Shown here: piece by piece, positions 1-7,611 of the stretch
Numbering within the stretch: position 1 is the first letter of the stretch
How the letters are laid out: the number at the start of each line of letters is the position of its first letter
NCBI GenBank assembly: GCA_041595355.1
Contig: JBFHKO010000018.1
Span: forward strand, 1-21,130
Length of the DNA stretch: 21,130 nt
Direction: 5' to 3'
From: JBFHKO01 sp041595355
GTDB lineage: Bacteria; Pseudomonadota; Gammaproteobacteria; Enterobacterales; Aeromonadaceae
Position numbers and translations under genes: made by a program
The notes under the pieces: generated by a model
Seen by the model: only the letters and a program-made list of their open reading frames with translations
Told to the model about the DNA's origin: nothing
Database searches by the model: none

Positions 1-367
1 CGGGATAGGCCTCGGGCAACTGCTTCAGGTAGTCGGTAAACCGCCCCAACATGACGGGCGCCTCCGTCGCCAGGTTGATCCCCTGCCGAAACACGGTGGG
101 CGCCAGCCCCACCAGCGCCAGCGCCATCAGGCCGATAAAGGCCAGCACCACCCCGATGGTCGCCAGCAGTCGCGAGCAGCCCCAGCACATCAGCAGGGTG
201 ACCGGCCACTCCAGCAGATAGGCCAGCACCAGGGCCGCCAGCAGGGGCGCTATGAGGTCGCCGAAGAAATAGATGGTCACGAAACCGCTTACCAGCAGCA
301 GCAGCAGCGTCACCGCATTGGGATCCGAAAAGCGGCGCGTGTACCAGTCGGCCAGGATTTTTATCAT
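1..367 (-). CDS. perM: PerM, AI-2E family membrane protein (N-terminal part, cut by window edge)
   Basis: About 122 N-terminal residues are visible, starting at the ATG at 367-365 (MIKILADWYTRRFSDPNAV) and running off the left edge. The visible part is strongly hydrophobic, with membrane segments at about residues 20-40, 42-55 and 68-88. The signatures APLLAALVLAYLLEW and WGCSRLLATIG match E. coli PerM as I remember it. PerM belongs to the AI-2E transporter (UPF0118) family of inner-membrane proteins; the substrate of PerM itself is unsettled. It diverges from bepA, the same arrangement as in E. coli. An AGGA lies about 11 nt before the start. Family is certain; the C-terminal half cannot be judged. 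Confidence 0.9.
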   Translation of the reverse strand, partial: MIKILADWYTRRFSDPNAVTLLLLLVSGFVTIYFFGDLIAPLLAALVLAYLLEWPVTLLMCWGCSRLLATIGVVLAFIGLMALALVGLAPTVFRQGINLATEAPVMLGRFTDYLKQLPEAYP

Positions 368-553
368 GTAGGTGATGTCCTATCAGTGGAATACGCCCCG
401 ACGGTGGGCCGTATCTCATGCCCCATGGGTCGACTATGCCATTCATGCTGCAGACGCGCAAAGTGCGCCGGCCAGCGCGGGCCGCGGCAATCGAGATGTT
501 CCATTCAGCCCCCGGGCCGCCATTATCCCCGTGGTGCCCCCCGGAAACAACGC

Positions 554-582
554 TTGTTCCCCTGTGCGGGCCGGCGTATGCT
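554..582 (+). promoter_or_regulatory. Candidate sigma-70 promoter for bepA
   Basis: TTGTTC at 554-559 and TATGCT at 577-582 are separated by exactly 17 nt, placing the start of transcription near 590 and leaving a short leader before the GTG at 613. An imperfect palindrome (543-561, GGAAACAA-cgc-TTGTTCCC, one mismatch) overlaps the -35 element and could be an operator. This is inference from sequence only. No sigma-E type element was found. Confidence 0.4.
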
Positions 583-612
583 GCCACAGCAGCCATATGG
601 AGGTTTTTTTTC

Positions 613-2070
613 GTGTTTTTCAAGCAGTTCAAGCGCCCCGCGGGCCGTATTCTACAATCGATGCTCCTCTGCACCAGCCTCGCGGCCCAGGCGGAAAACC
701 GGCTGCCCGACATCGGCACCGCCGGGGTCGCGGCGCTCTCCATCGACAAGGAAGTGACCTACGGCGACTCCTTCATGCGTTTCGCCCGGGCCAGCCTGCC
801 CATCATCGACGATCCCGTACTCGACGAGTATGTCACCGATCTCGGCCAGCGGCTGCTCAGCAAGGCCAACGATGTGCGCTTCCCCTTCAGCTTCGCCCTG
901 GTCAAGGACGACAGCATCAATGCGGCCGCCTTCCTCGGTGGCAAGGTAAAGGTGCATACCGGCCTGTTCCTGTATGCGGATACCGAGAGCGAGCTCGCCT
1001 CGGTGCTGGCCCATGAAATCACCCACGTCACCCAGCGTCACATCGCCCGCTACATGGAGGCCCAGGCGCAGCAGTCGCCCCTGGCCATCGCCGGTCTGGT
1101 GGGCTCCATCGCCCTGGCAATGATCAACCCGACTGCCGGCGTGGCCGCCCTGCAGACCACCATGGGACTGCAAATCCAGTCGGCCATCAACTACACCCGT
1201 GACAACGAATACGAGGCGGATCGCATCGGCATGCAACTGCTCTACGACGCCGGATTCGACCCCATGGGCATGGCCGATTTCTTCCAGAAACTGGCCGCCA
1301 CCTACCGCTATGCCAGCAAACCGCCAGAGATGCTGCTGACCCACCCGCTGCCGGAGACCCGTATCGCCGATGCGCGCACCCGGGCCGCCAACTTCCCGCC
1401 ACGGGTGCTGGACACGACCCCCAATTTTGCCTTCGCCAAGGCCCGCATCCAGGTGCGCTACGGTCCCGAATCCGCCGAGGCACTGCTGACCCAGTACGAT
1501 GGCCTGCTGGCCCGCAACCAGGCCCAAAGCCGCGATGGTGCCCGCTATGGCAAGGTACTGGCGCTGATGAAATTGCAGCGAAATGAGGAAGCGGCCCCCC
1601 TGCTGGCCGAGCTGGCTGAGGCCTACCCGGACAGCCTCTTCATCCTCGACACCCAGACCGATCTCGACCTGGCCGGCAAGCGTTATGCCGCCAGCATCGC
1701 ACGCCTCACCCAGCGTCAGCAGAGCATGCCGGACAACGATGTGGTGCTGTTCAACCTGGCCAACAGTCACATGGAGGCCGGTCAACCCCAGGAGGCGGCC
1801 GGCCTGCTGGATCGCTATGTGCGAAACCATCCGGACAGCGATCTGGCCTGGCACATGCTGACCCAGGCCTACCAACAGACCGGGGATGCCACCAATCTCT
1901 ACCTGGCCCAGGCGGAGTATTCCGCCCTGCGCGGCGACTTCCAGCAGGCCATCGAGATGCTGAACCGGGCCCGCGCCACCAGCAACGACAAGCTGGTCCT
2001 GGCGCGCATCGATGCCCGCATCACCCAGCTTGACGAGGCCAAGCGCCAGGACGAGAGCCTGAAGCGCTAG
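613..2070 (+). CDS. bepA: BepA, periplasmic M48 metalloprotease/chaperone with TPR domain
   Basis: A 485-residue protein, almost the E. coli length (487). I chose the GTG at 613 because GGAGG sits at 599-603 with 9 nt spacing and because it gives a normal signal peptide (basic start, hydrophobic core, cleavage after about residue 27, AQA/ENRLPD). Longer in-frame starts upstream read implausible sequence. The zinc site HEITH is at residues 134-138, followed by YEADRIG (third ligand Glu) and LLTHPLPE. From about residue 300 to the end lie TPR-type helical repeats (for example LFNLANSHMEAGQPQEAAGL). BepA promotes LptD maturation and degrades stalled LptD and BamA-bound substrates in the periplasm. 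It is followed 37 nt later by yfgD. Confidence 0.96.
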   Translation: MFFKQFKRPAGRILQSMLLCTSLAAQAENRLPDIGTAGVAALSIDKEVTYGDSFMRFARASLPIIDDPVLDEYVTDLGQRLLSKANDVRFPFSFALVKDDSINAAAFLGGKVKVHTGLFLYADTESELASVLAHEITHVTQRHIARYMEAQAQQSPLAIAGLVGSIALAMINPTAGVAALQTTMGLQIQSAINYTRDNEYEADRIGMQLLYDAGFDPMGMADFFQKLAATYRYASKPPEMLLTHPLPETRIADARTRAANFPPRVLDTTPNFAFAKARIQVRYGPESAEALLTQYDGLLARNQAQSRDGARYGKVLALMKLQRNEEAAPLLAELAEAYPDSLFILDTQTDLDLAGKRYAASIARLTQRQQSMPDNDVVLFNLANSHMEAGQPQEAAGLLDRYVRNHPDSDLAWHMLTQAYQQTGDATNLYLAQAEYSALRGDFQQAIEMLNRARATSNDKLVLARIDARITQLDEAKRQDESLKR

Positions 2071-2107
2071 CGCGTCAGGCTCCGGATACCCACAGCAAGG
2101 AGTCATC

Positions 2108-2461
2108 ATGAGTACGCTCTGCATCTATCACAATCCGCGCTGCTCCAAGAGCCGTGAAACCCTGGCCCTGCTGCAGGAGCGCCAGCTACAACCCGAAGTG
2201 ATCCGCTATCTGGAGACCCCGCCGGAGGAGGCAACGCTGCGCGAGCTGGTGCATATGCTGGGGTTCGATTCGGTGCGCCAACTGATGCGCACCAAGGAGC
2301 CCCTCTACCGGGAGCTGGGGCTGGATAAGCCGGATCTGGGCGAGGACGCCCTCTACCAGGCGCTGGCGCAACACCCGGCCCTGCTGGAGCGCCCCATCGT
2401 CATCAAGGATGGTCAGGCACGTCTGGGGCGCCCGCCCGAGCAGGTGCTGGAGCTGCTCTGA
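2108..2461 (+). CDS. yfgD: YfgD, ArsC-family (thioredoxin-fold) reductase-like protein
   Basis: 117 residues with a good ribosome binding site (AAGGAG at 2097-2102). It opens with the ArsC/Spx-family motif IYHNPRCSKSRETL, with the likely redox cysteine at Cys12, and ends with RPIVIKDGQARLGRPPEQVL, both typical of E. coli YfgD. Proteins of this type are often labelled arsenate reductase (glutaredoxin), but nothing nearby (no arsR, arsB or acr3) suggests arsenic resistance, so the true substrate is open. It sits directly after bepA, as in E. coli, and its stop is 1 nt before the next start, so the three genes probably form one operon. Confidence 0.9.
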   Translation: MSTLCIYHNPRCSKSRETLALLQERQLQPEVIRYLETPPEEATLRELVHMLGFDSVRQLMRTKEPLYRELGLDKPDLGEDALYQALAQHPALLERPIVIKDGQARLGRPPEQVLELL

Positions 2462-2462
2462 C

Positions 2463-2816
2463 ATGCCGACCGCCTGGCTGCGGCGCGGCACCCTGGGAAG
2501 TTATGTCCTGCTGCTGATCTGGGTGCTGGCCTGGCACGTCTGGTGGTCACCCCACCCCCAGTTGTCACAGGCCTTCATGCTGAGCCTCTGGGTGCTGCCG
2601 CTGCTGCTGCCCCTGCCGGGGCTGCTGGCCGGGCGGCGCTATACCCATGCCTGGAGCAATTTCATCCTGCTGCTCTATGTCGCCCACAGCCTGACGCTGC
2701 TGCTGATTTCGCCAGCCGAGCGCCTGCTGGCCCTCGGCGAACTGCTGCTGAGTCTGCTGAGCTTTGCCATGAATCTGCTGCTGGTACGCCGCACCCGGCC
2801 CAGCCAGCACTCATAA
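2463..2816 (+). CDS. DUF2069 small integral membrane protein
   Basis: 117 residues starting at the ATG 1 nt after the yfgD stop; a GGAG inside the yfgD end serves as a weak ribosome binding site, so translation is probably coupled. Four hydrophobic segments are visible (about residues 11-28, 37-55, 63-84 and 88-106), separated by short basic loops, with WHVWWSPHPQ after the first. It resembles the DUF2069 family, whose function is unknown and which often neighbours yfgD-type genes. Its last 6 nt overlap the 3' end of hda on the other strand, with no room for a terminator between them. Confidence 0.75.
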   Translation: MPTAWLRRGTLGSYVLLLIWVLAWHVWWSPHPQLSQAFMLSLWVLPLLLPLPGLLAGRRYTHAWSNFILLLYVAHSLTLLLISPAERLLALGELLLSLLSFAMNLLLVRRTRPSQHS

Positions 2817-3512
2817 CCCTAGGATATCCTTGACGAAAGGGATGGTCAGCTTGCGCTGGGCATGCAGGGACGCGCGGTCCAGTTCATTGAGGGTGGTGAG
2901 CAGGGTACGCATGTCCCGGGAGAGGCGGTTCAGCAGGTAACGGCCCACGTCCAGGGGCAACTTGAAGCCGCGCAGCTCGGCGCGCAGCTGCAGGGCGCTC
3001 AGCTTGCCATCGTCGTCCAGCTCGTGCAGCTGATAAGCCAGCCCCCAATCCAGCCGCGAGGCGAGATCCGGCAGGCAGAGCCCCATCTTGCGCGGCGCCG
3101 TGGCGGCCGAGACGATAAGCGAGCCTTGACTGTGCTCCTTCCAGCGGTTGAAGAAATCGAACAGCGACTCCTCCCACTGGGCATTGCCGGCGATGCTGTC
3201 CAGGTTGTCGAGGCACACCAGCGGCAACTGCTCCATCTCCTCCAGCAGGCTGGGATCGAAGCGCGCGTGCTGCTCCAGCGGAATGTAGACAGCCGCCGCC
3301 CCGCTGGCGTTGACCTCGGCGCAGGTGGCATGCAGCAGATGCGAGCGTCCCGAGCCCCGACTGCCCCAGAAGAAGAGCAGCGGTGGCCCCTGACCGATGG
3401 CCGCATTCTTCAGGCTGGTCAGCAACTGGGCATTCTCGCCGGGGTAGAAACTGGCAAAGGTCTCGTCATCGGGCAACTGCACGGCCAGTGAGAGTTGGGC
3501 GGGCTGATTCAC
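2811..3512 (-). CDS. hda: Hda, regulatory inactivator of DnaA
   Basis: 233-residue AAA+ protein related to DnaA domain III. With the clamp-bound polymerase it stimulates hydrolysis of ATP by DnaA after initiation. The N-terminal beta-clamp motif QLSLAV is at residues 6-11. The P-loop WGSRGSGRSHLL (49-60) carries Arg in place of the usual Lys, as in E. coli Hda. Walker B is LVCLDNLDSI (98-107), and LASRLDWG (150-157) includes the box VII arginine. The C-terminus IPFVKDILGL is typical. The start is GTG (3512-3510), with AAGGTG at 3526-3521 and 8 nt spacing. It follows upp by 69 nt; the uraA gene found between them in E. coli is absent. Confidence 0.96.
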   Translation of the reverse strand: MNQPAQLSLAVQLPDDETFASFYPGENAQLLTSLKNAAIGQGPPLLFFWGSRGSGRSHLLHATCAEVNASGAAAVYIPLEQHARFDPSLLEEMEQLPLVCLDNLDSIAGNAQWEESLFDFFNRWKEHSQGSLIVSAATAPRKMGLCLPDLASRLDWGLAYQLHELDDDGKLSALQLRAELRGFKLPLDVGRYLLNRLSRDMRTLLTTLNELDRASLHAQRKLTIPFVKDILGL

Positions 3513-3543
3513 GCGGGCGGCACCTTGCGGTTGGTCGGTGACA

Positions 3544-3566
3544 GCGACCGGCCACCGGCCGGTCGC
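3544..3566. repeat. Perfect inverted repeat in the upp-hda gap
   Basis: GCGACCGGCC (3544-3553), a 3-nt loop and GGCCGGTCGC (3557-3566) form a 10-bp GC-rich hairpin between the upp stop and the hda start. No T-run follows on either strand, so it does not look like an efficient intrinsic terminator. It could slow polymerase, stabilise the upp 3' end or partly separate expression of the two genes. Confidence 0.6.
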
Positions 3567-3581
3567 CAGGAAGCGGGGCGC

Positions 3582-4208
3582 TTACTTGGTGCCGAAGATC
3601 TTGTCGCCGGCATCGCCCAGGCCCGGCATGATGTAACCCTTGGCATTGAGGCCGTCGTCGATGGAGGCGCAGTAAAGCTCCACATCATCGTGAGCCGCCT
3701 GCAGGGCCGCCACCCCCTCGGGGGCCGCCACCAGCACGATGGCCTTGATGGACTTGCAGCCCTTCTGCTTCAACAGATCCACGGTGGCAATCATGGAACC
3801 ACCGGTGGCCAGCATGGGATCGATCACCAACGCCAGCCGTTCATCGATGTTGGCGACAATCTTCTCGAAATAGGGTACCGGCAGCAGGGTCTCCTCATCG
3901 CGGTAGATACCCACCACGCTGACCCGGGCACTGGGCATCAGCTCCAGCACCCCGTCCATCATGCCGAGACCGGCCCGCAGAATGGGCACCACCGTCACCT
4001 TCTTGCCCTTGATCTGATCGATCTCCACCGGCCCGTTCCAGCCCGCTATGGTGACCTTCTCGGTTTCGAAGTCGGCCGTCGCCTCGTAGGTCAGCAGGGT
4101 CCCCACTTCCTTGGCCAACTCGCGGAAACGCTTGGTGCTGATATCCGCTTCCCGCATCAGGCCCAGTTTATGTTTGACCAGTGGGTGGTTGACCTCGACG
4201 ATTTTCAT
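3582..4208 (-). CDS. upp: Uracil phosphoribosyltransferase
   Basis: 208 residues, exactly the E. coli length, starting at the ATG 4208-4206 with GGGAG just upstream; a start 15 codons further out has no support. It converts uracil and PRPP to UMP in pyrimidine salvage. The PRPP loop LVIDPMLATGGS is at residues 127-138, and the uracil-binding GYIMPGLGDAGD is at 191-202. VVPILRAGLGMMDG near residue 73 is also diagnostic. It diverges from purM, as in E. coli. The usual uracil permease partner uraA is not next to it. Confidence 0.98.
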   Translation of the reverse strand: MKIVEVNHPLVKHKLGLMREADISTKRFRELAKEVGTLLTYEATADFETEKVTIAGWNGPVEIDQIKGKKVTVVPILRAGLGMMDGVLELMPSARVSVVGIYRDEETLLPVPYFEKIVANIDERLALVIDPMLATGGSMIATVDLLKQKGCKSIKAIVLVAAPEGVAALQAAHDDVELYCASIDDGLNAKGYIMPGLGDAGDKIFGTK

Positions 4209-4243
4209 CACATGCTCCCGGCGGTTGATTCTGAAAACGCGGG

Positions 4244-4272
4244 ATTTTATCACCCGGACCCCGGGCTGTAGA
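4244..4272 (-). promoter_or_regulatory. Candidate sigma-70 promoter for upp
   Basis: Read on the minus strand, TCTACA (4272-4267) and TAAAAT (4249-4244) are separated by 17 nt. The predicted start near 4237 leaves a leader of about 30 nt before the upp ATG. Four of six and five of six positions match the consensus hexamers. Confidence 0.55.
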
Positions 4273-4290
4273 GCGGTTTCAGCGAAATTT

Positions 4291-4306
4291 GGGCCAACGA
4301 TTTGTT
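4291..4306 (+). promoter_or_regulatory. Candidate PurR operator upstream of purM
   Basis: GGGCCAACGATTTGTT matches 8 of the 11 fixed positions of the PurR pattern ANGCAANCGNTTNCNT, including the central CG. It lies immediately upstream of the purM promoter, where a PurR site is established for E. coli purMN. The match is degenerate, so this is a suggestion only. Confidence 0.4.
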
Positions 4307-4326
4307 TTTATCCCGGCGTCAAGGGC

Positions 4327-4335
4327 TGCTAGAAT
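4327..4335 (+). promoter_or_regulatory. Extended -10 promoter element for purM
   Basis: TGCTAGAAT contains an extended -10 (TGn followed by TAGAAT at 4330-4335), which explains the lack of a good -35 hexamer at the right spacing. It would start transcription near 4342, about 36 nt before the purM GTG. Confidence 0.55.
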
Positions 4336-4377
4336 ATGCCGAAATTTTACACCCCCCTTCTACGACAAGGATCTCCT

Positions 4378-5415
4378 GTGACTGACAAGACTTCACTGAG
4401 CTATAAGGACGCTGGCGTTGATATCGATGCAGGTAACGCACTGGTTGAACGCATCAAGGGCGTATCAAAGCGCACTCGCCGTCCTGAAGTCATCGGTGGC
4501 CTCGGCGGTTTTGGCGCCCTGTGCCGTATCCCGGCCGGCTATCGTGAACCCGTGCTGGTCTCCGGCACCGATGGCGTCGGCACCAAGCTGCGTCTTGCCA
4601 TCGATCTGAAGAAGCACGATACCGTGGGTATCGATCTGGTAGCCATGTGCGTCAACGATCTGATCGTACAGGGTGCCGAGCCGCTGTTCTTCCTCGACTA
4701 CTATGCCACCGGCAAGCTGGACGTGGATACCGCGGCTGCCGTGGTCACCGGCATCGGTGTCGGTTGCGAGCTCTCCGGTTGCGCCCTCATCGGTGGCGAA
4801 ACCGCAGAAATGCCGGGCATGTACGAAGGCGAAGACTATGACATGGCCGGTTTCTGTGTCGGCGTGGTCGAGGCGGACGACATCATCGACGGCAGCAAGG
4901 TCAAACCGGGCGATGCCCTGATCGCCCTCGCCTCCTCCGGCCCGCACTCCAACGGCTTCTCCCTGATCCGCAAGATCCTGGAGGTCTCCAAGGCCGACGT
5001 GCACCAGCCGCTGGGTGACACCACCCTGGCTGCCGCCCTGCTGGAGCCGACCCGCATCTACGTCAAGTCGGTGCTCAAGCTGCTGAAGGCCTGTGAAGTA
5101 CATGCCCTCTCCCATATCACCGGTGGCGGCTTCTGGGAAAACATCCCGCGCGTGCTGCCCGCCAACACCAAGGCGGTCATCGACGGCGCCAGCTGGCAGT
5201 GGCCCCAGGTGTTCCAGTGGCTGCAAGCCAATGGCAACGTGGACACCTACGAAATGTATCGCACCTTCAACTGTGGCGTGGGCATGATCATCGCCCTGCC
5301 GGCCGACCAGGTCGATGCCGCCCTGGCGCTGCTGCAGGCCGAAGGCGAGCAGGCCTGGCTGATTGGCCAGATCACCGCCGCCGCCGAAGGTGAAGAACAG
5401 GTAGACATCCGCTGA
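4378..5415 (+). CDS. purM: Phosphoribosylformylglycinamidine cyclo-ligase (AIR synthetase)
   Basis: 345 residues, the E. coli length, from the GTG at 4378 with AAGGA at 4367-4371. A start 42 nt upstream would overlap the promoter. It catalyses ATP-dependent ring closure of FGAM to AIR in purine synthesis. Signatures: SYKDAGVD at residues 8-15, LGGFGALC near 42-49, VSGTDGVGTKLR near 61-72, GGETAEMPGMY, SSGPHSNGFSL and HITGGGFWENIPRVLP. Its TGA shares one base with the purN ATG (5413-5417), so the two are translationally coupled. Confidence 0.98.
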   Translation: MTDKTSLSYKDAGVDIDAGNALVERIKGVSKRTRRPEVIGGLGGFGALCRIPAGYREPVLVSGTDGVGTKLRLAIDLKKHDTVGIDLVAMCVNDLIVQGAEPLFFLDYYATGKLDVDTAAAVVTGIGVGCELSGCALIGGETAEMPGMYEGEDYDMAGFCVGVVEADDIIDGSKVKPGDALIALASSGPHSNGFSLIRKILEVSKADVHQPLGDTTLAAALLEPTRIYVKSVLKLLKACEVHALSHITGGGFWENIPRVLPANTKAVIDGASWQWPQVFQWLQANGNVDTYEMYRTFNCGVGMIIALPADQVDAALALLQAEGEQAWLIGQITAAAEGEEQVDIR

Positions 5416-6062
5416 TGAACCTGGTGGTCCTGCTGTCGGGCAACGGCAGCAATCTGCAGGCGCTGCTCGATGGCTGTGCCAGCGGGCGCATCCAGGGACG
5501 CATTGCCGCCGTGTTCAGCAACAAGGCCGATGCCTACGGTCTGCAGCGGGCCACCGCGGCAGGCATCCCCACCGAGGTGGTGGCCAACAGTGCCCATCTC
5601 AGCCGGGAAGCCTACGATGCCGAGCTGATGGCGCGCATCGATGCCTACCAGCCCGATCTGCTGATCATGGCCGGCTTCATGCGCATACTGACACCGGCCT
5701 TCGTGCAGCACTTCCAGGGGCGCATGCTCAACATCCACCCCTCACTGCTGCCGCGCTACCAGGGCCTGCATACCCACAGGCGCGCCATCGAGGCCGGCGA
5801 TACCGAACACGGCGCCAGCGTGCACTTCGTCACCGAAGAGCTGGACGGTGGACCCGTGGTGCTGCAGGCCAAGGTGCCGGTCTTCGCCGGCGACACGGCC
5901 GAGGAGCTGGCCGCGCGGGTATTGACCCAGGAGCATCAAATCTACCCCCTGGTGACCCACTGGTTCTGCCAGGGGCGCCTGAAGATGCAGGATGCGCAGG
6001 CCTGGCTGGATGGCCAGCCCCTGCCCGCCACCGGCTATGCCAGTGACGACGAGACGGAATAA
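5415..6062 (+). CDS. purN: Phosphoribosylglycinamide formyltransferase 1 (GAR transformylase)
   Basis: 215 residues, close to the E. coli 212. It transfers the formyl group of 10-formyl-THF to GAR in purine synthesis. The N-terminus VVLLSGNGSNLQALL is the GAR-binding loop. The catalytic residues align with E. coli numbering: Asn106 and His108 in LNIHPSLLP, and Asp144 in TEELDGG. Translation begins inside the purM stop (1-nt overlap) without a strong ribosome binding site of its own, so coupling is likely. A strong hairpin terminator follows at 6092. Confidence 0.98.
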   Translation: MNLVVLLSGNGSNLQALLDGCASGRIQGRIAAVFSNKADAYGLQRATAAGIPTEVVANSAHLSREAYDAELMARIDAYQPDLLIMAGFMRILTPAFVQHFQGRMLNIHPSLLPRYQGLHTHRRAIEAGDTEHGASVHFVTEELDGGPVVLQAKVPVFAGDTAEELAARVLTQEHQIYPLVTHWFCQGRLKMQDAQAWLDGQPLPATGYASDDETE

Positions 6063-6091
6063 CCCGCGGCCGCCACGCTGAAGAACGATAA

Positions 6092-6120
6092 AAGGGAGAC
6101 GCATGCGTCTCCCTTCTGTT
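6092..6120. terminator. Bidirectional intrinsic terminator between purN and yafJ
   Basis: A perfect 24-nt palindrome (6092-6115, AAGGGAGACGCA plus its complement) ends the convergent purMN and yafJ transcripts. On the minus strand it is followed by TTTTATCG (strong U-run). On the plus strand it is followed by CTGTTTCT (weaker). Confidence 0.85.
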
Positions 6121-6153
6121 TCTCTGCGTGCACCCGGCCAGGAGTGAACCATC

Positions 6154-6933
6154 TTACTCCAGCCGCGCCTGCAGCAGGCTCTCCCCCTGGAAAAACAGGT
6201 TGAACTCGCCAGGGGCCATCTTCTGCCAGGGCTCGTCATGGGTCAGGGGCAGGGTGGCGATCACGGTGACCACATCGTCGGGCGTGGTCTCGCGCTGAAA
6301 GTCGATGGCCACATCCTCGTCGATAAGCCGCGCCTGGCCGAAGGGAGCCCGCCGGGTCAGCCAGTGCAGCTGCGTGCTGCAAAAGGCCATCACGCAGTCA
6401 CCATCGGAAAGCAGCATGTTGAACACCCCCATCGCCATCAGCTGCCGACAGCGCTCGGCCAGCAGGACGCCCAGCGCCTGCAGCGTCGGCGGCGTGGGAA
6501 AGGCACGCTCCATCTCCTGCAGCAGCCAGCAAAAGGCCACCTCGCTGTCGGTGGAGCCCACCGGCTGGTAACGCCCCGTATCCAGGGTGGGATAGTCGCT
6601 GAGCTGGCCATTGTGGGCGAAGGTCCAGTAGCGCCCCCACAGCTCCCGGGTAAAGGGATGGGTGTTTTCCAGCGCCACCGCGCCCCGGTTGGCCTGGCGG
6701 ATATGGCTCACCACGGCACAGCTCTTGATGGGGTACTCCTGCACCAGCTGGGCAATGCGCGACTGGCTGCTGGGCATGGGATCCTTGAAGGTCCGGCAGC
6801 CCTTGCCCTCGTAGAACGTGATGCCCCAGCCATCCCGGTGCGGCCCGGTACGGCCGCCACGCTGCATCAGGCCGGTAAAACTGAAACAGATGTCGGTCGG
6901 CACGTTGGCGCTCATACCCAACAATTCACACAT
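6154..6933 (-). CDS. yafJ: Class II glutamine amidotransferase YafJ
   Basis: 259 residues. Met-Cys2 at the N-terminus (MCELLGMSANVPTDI) gives the N-terminal-nucleophile cysteine of class II glutaminase domains after Met removal. Further motifs are HRDGWGITFYEGKG, SHIRQANRG, NTHPFTRELWGR and FAHNGQLSDY, all shared with E. coli YafJ. The acceptor substrate of the E. coli enzyme is not established as far as I know. It starts 20 nt after gmhA with a GAGGAG ribosome binding site, so the two probably share a transcript; gmhA and yafJ are also neighbours in E. coli. The terminator at 6092-6115 closes the unit. Confidence 0.93.
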   Translation of the reverse strand: MCELLGMSANVPTDICFSFTGLMQRGGRTGPHRDGWGITFYEGKGCRTFKDPMPSSQSRIAQLVQEYPIKSCAVVSHIRQANRGAVALENTHPFTRELWGRYWTFAHNGQLSDYPTLDTGRYQPVGSTDSEVAFCWLLQEMERAFPTPPTLQALGVLLAERCRQLMAMGVFNMLLSDGDCVMAFCSTQLHWLTRRAPFGQARLIDEDVAIDFQRETTPDDVVTVIATLPLTHDEPWQKMAPGEFNLFFQGESLLQARLE

Positions 6934-6953
6934 TTATCGGCTCCTCAGCCTGC

Positions 6954-7535
6954 TCAGGCCTGCTCCATCTCTTTTTCGATCAACTGGATCAGGATATGGA
7001 TCACCTTGATATGCACCTCCTGGATGCGGTCGGCATAGCCGAAATGGGGCACCCGGATCTCGATGTCGGCCAGACCCGCCATCTTGCCGCCATCCTTGCC
7101 GGTCAGGGCGATGGTCTTCATGCCCTTGGCCCTGGCCGCCTCGATGGCGCGCACTACGTTGCCTGAATTGCCGCTGGTGGAGATGCCCAGCAGCACATCC
7201 CCGGTGCGCCCGACCGCCTCCACGTAACGGGAGAAGACGTAGTCATAGCCAAAGTCGTTGGAGACACAGGAGAGGTGGCTGGGATCCGAGATGGCGATGC
7301 CGGCATAGCCGGGGCGGTTTTCCCGGTAGCGACCGGTCAACTCCTCGGCGAAGTGCATGGCATCGCAATGGGAGCCACCGTTGCCGCAGGAGAGCACCTT
7401 GCCCTGCTGCTTGAAAGAGTCGGCGATGAGGCGGGCCGCCTCGGCGATGCGCTGCAGGTTCGCCTCATCGGCGATGAACTCCTGCAACACCCGGGCTGCG
7501 TCGTTCAATTCGTTGCGGATCAGGGCTTGATACAT
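6954..7535 (-). CDS. gmhA: Sedoheptulose-7-phosphate (phosphoheptose) isomerase
   Basis: 193 residues (E. coli GmhA 192). The ATG at 7535 is preferred because AAGGA (7546-7542) lies 6 nt upstream; the TTG two codons earlier overlaps that site. It makes D-glycero-D-manno-heptose 7-phosphate, the first step of ADP-heptose synthesis for the LPS inner core. The SIS-domain motif VLSCGNGGSHCDAMHFAEEL spans residues 47-66, with His61 and catalytic Glu65. Catalytic His180 is in EVHIKVIHIL. ISTSGNSGNV is the phosphosugar loop. It heads the gmhA-yafJ unit. Confidence 0.97.
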   Translation of the reverse strand: MYQALIRNELNDAARVLQEFIADEANLQRIAEAARLIADSFKQQGKVLSCGNGGSHCDAMHFAEELTGRYRENRPGYAGIAISDPSHLSCVSNDFGYDYVFSRYVEAVGRTGDVLLGISTSGNSGNVVRAIEAARAKGMKTIALTGKDGGKMAGLADIEIRVPHFGYADRIQEVHIKVIHILIQLIEKEMEQA

Positions 7536-7573
7536 GGGCAATCCTTACTCCAAGGCATGGAAAAATAGGGCTG

Positions 7574-7579
7574 ATTATA
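7574..7579 (-). promoter_or_regulatory. Consensus -10 element for gmhA
   Basis: On the minus strand a perfect TATAAT (7579-7574) lies in the short gap between dnaQ and gmhA. It predicts a start near 7567 and a leader of about 30 nt. No good -35 hexamer is present at 17 nt; a TTGTGC lies at 20 nt. Confidence 0.5.
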
Positions 7580-7611
7580 CAGGATCGGGGCCGCGCCCGG
7601 CACAAGGGACC

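Noticed and set aside
543..582. Sigma-E promoter for bepA
   Set aside because: GGAAAC partly resembles a sigma-E -35, but no TCTGA-like -10 lies 15-16 nt downstream.
652..2124. 490-codon open frame on the minus strand across bepA
   Set aside because: It is antisense to a gene with clear motifs, has Gly/Val/Gln-rich low-information sequence typical of a reverse frame in GC-rich DNA, and resembles no family.
7536..7541. TTG start two codons upstream of the gmhA ATG
   Set aside because: It overlaps the AAGGA that serves the ATG at 7535, and the E. coli protein aligns from the ATG.
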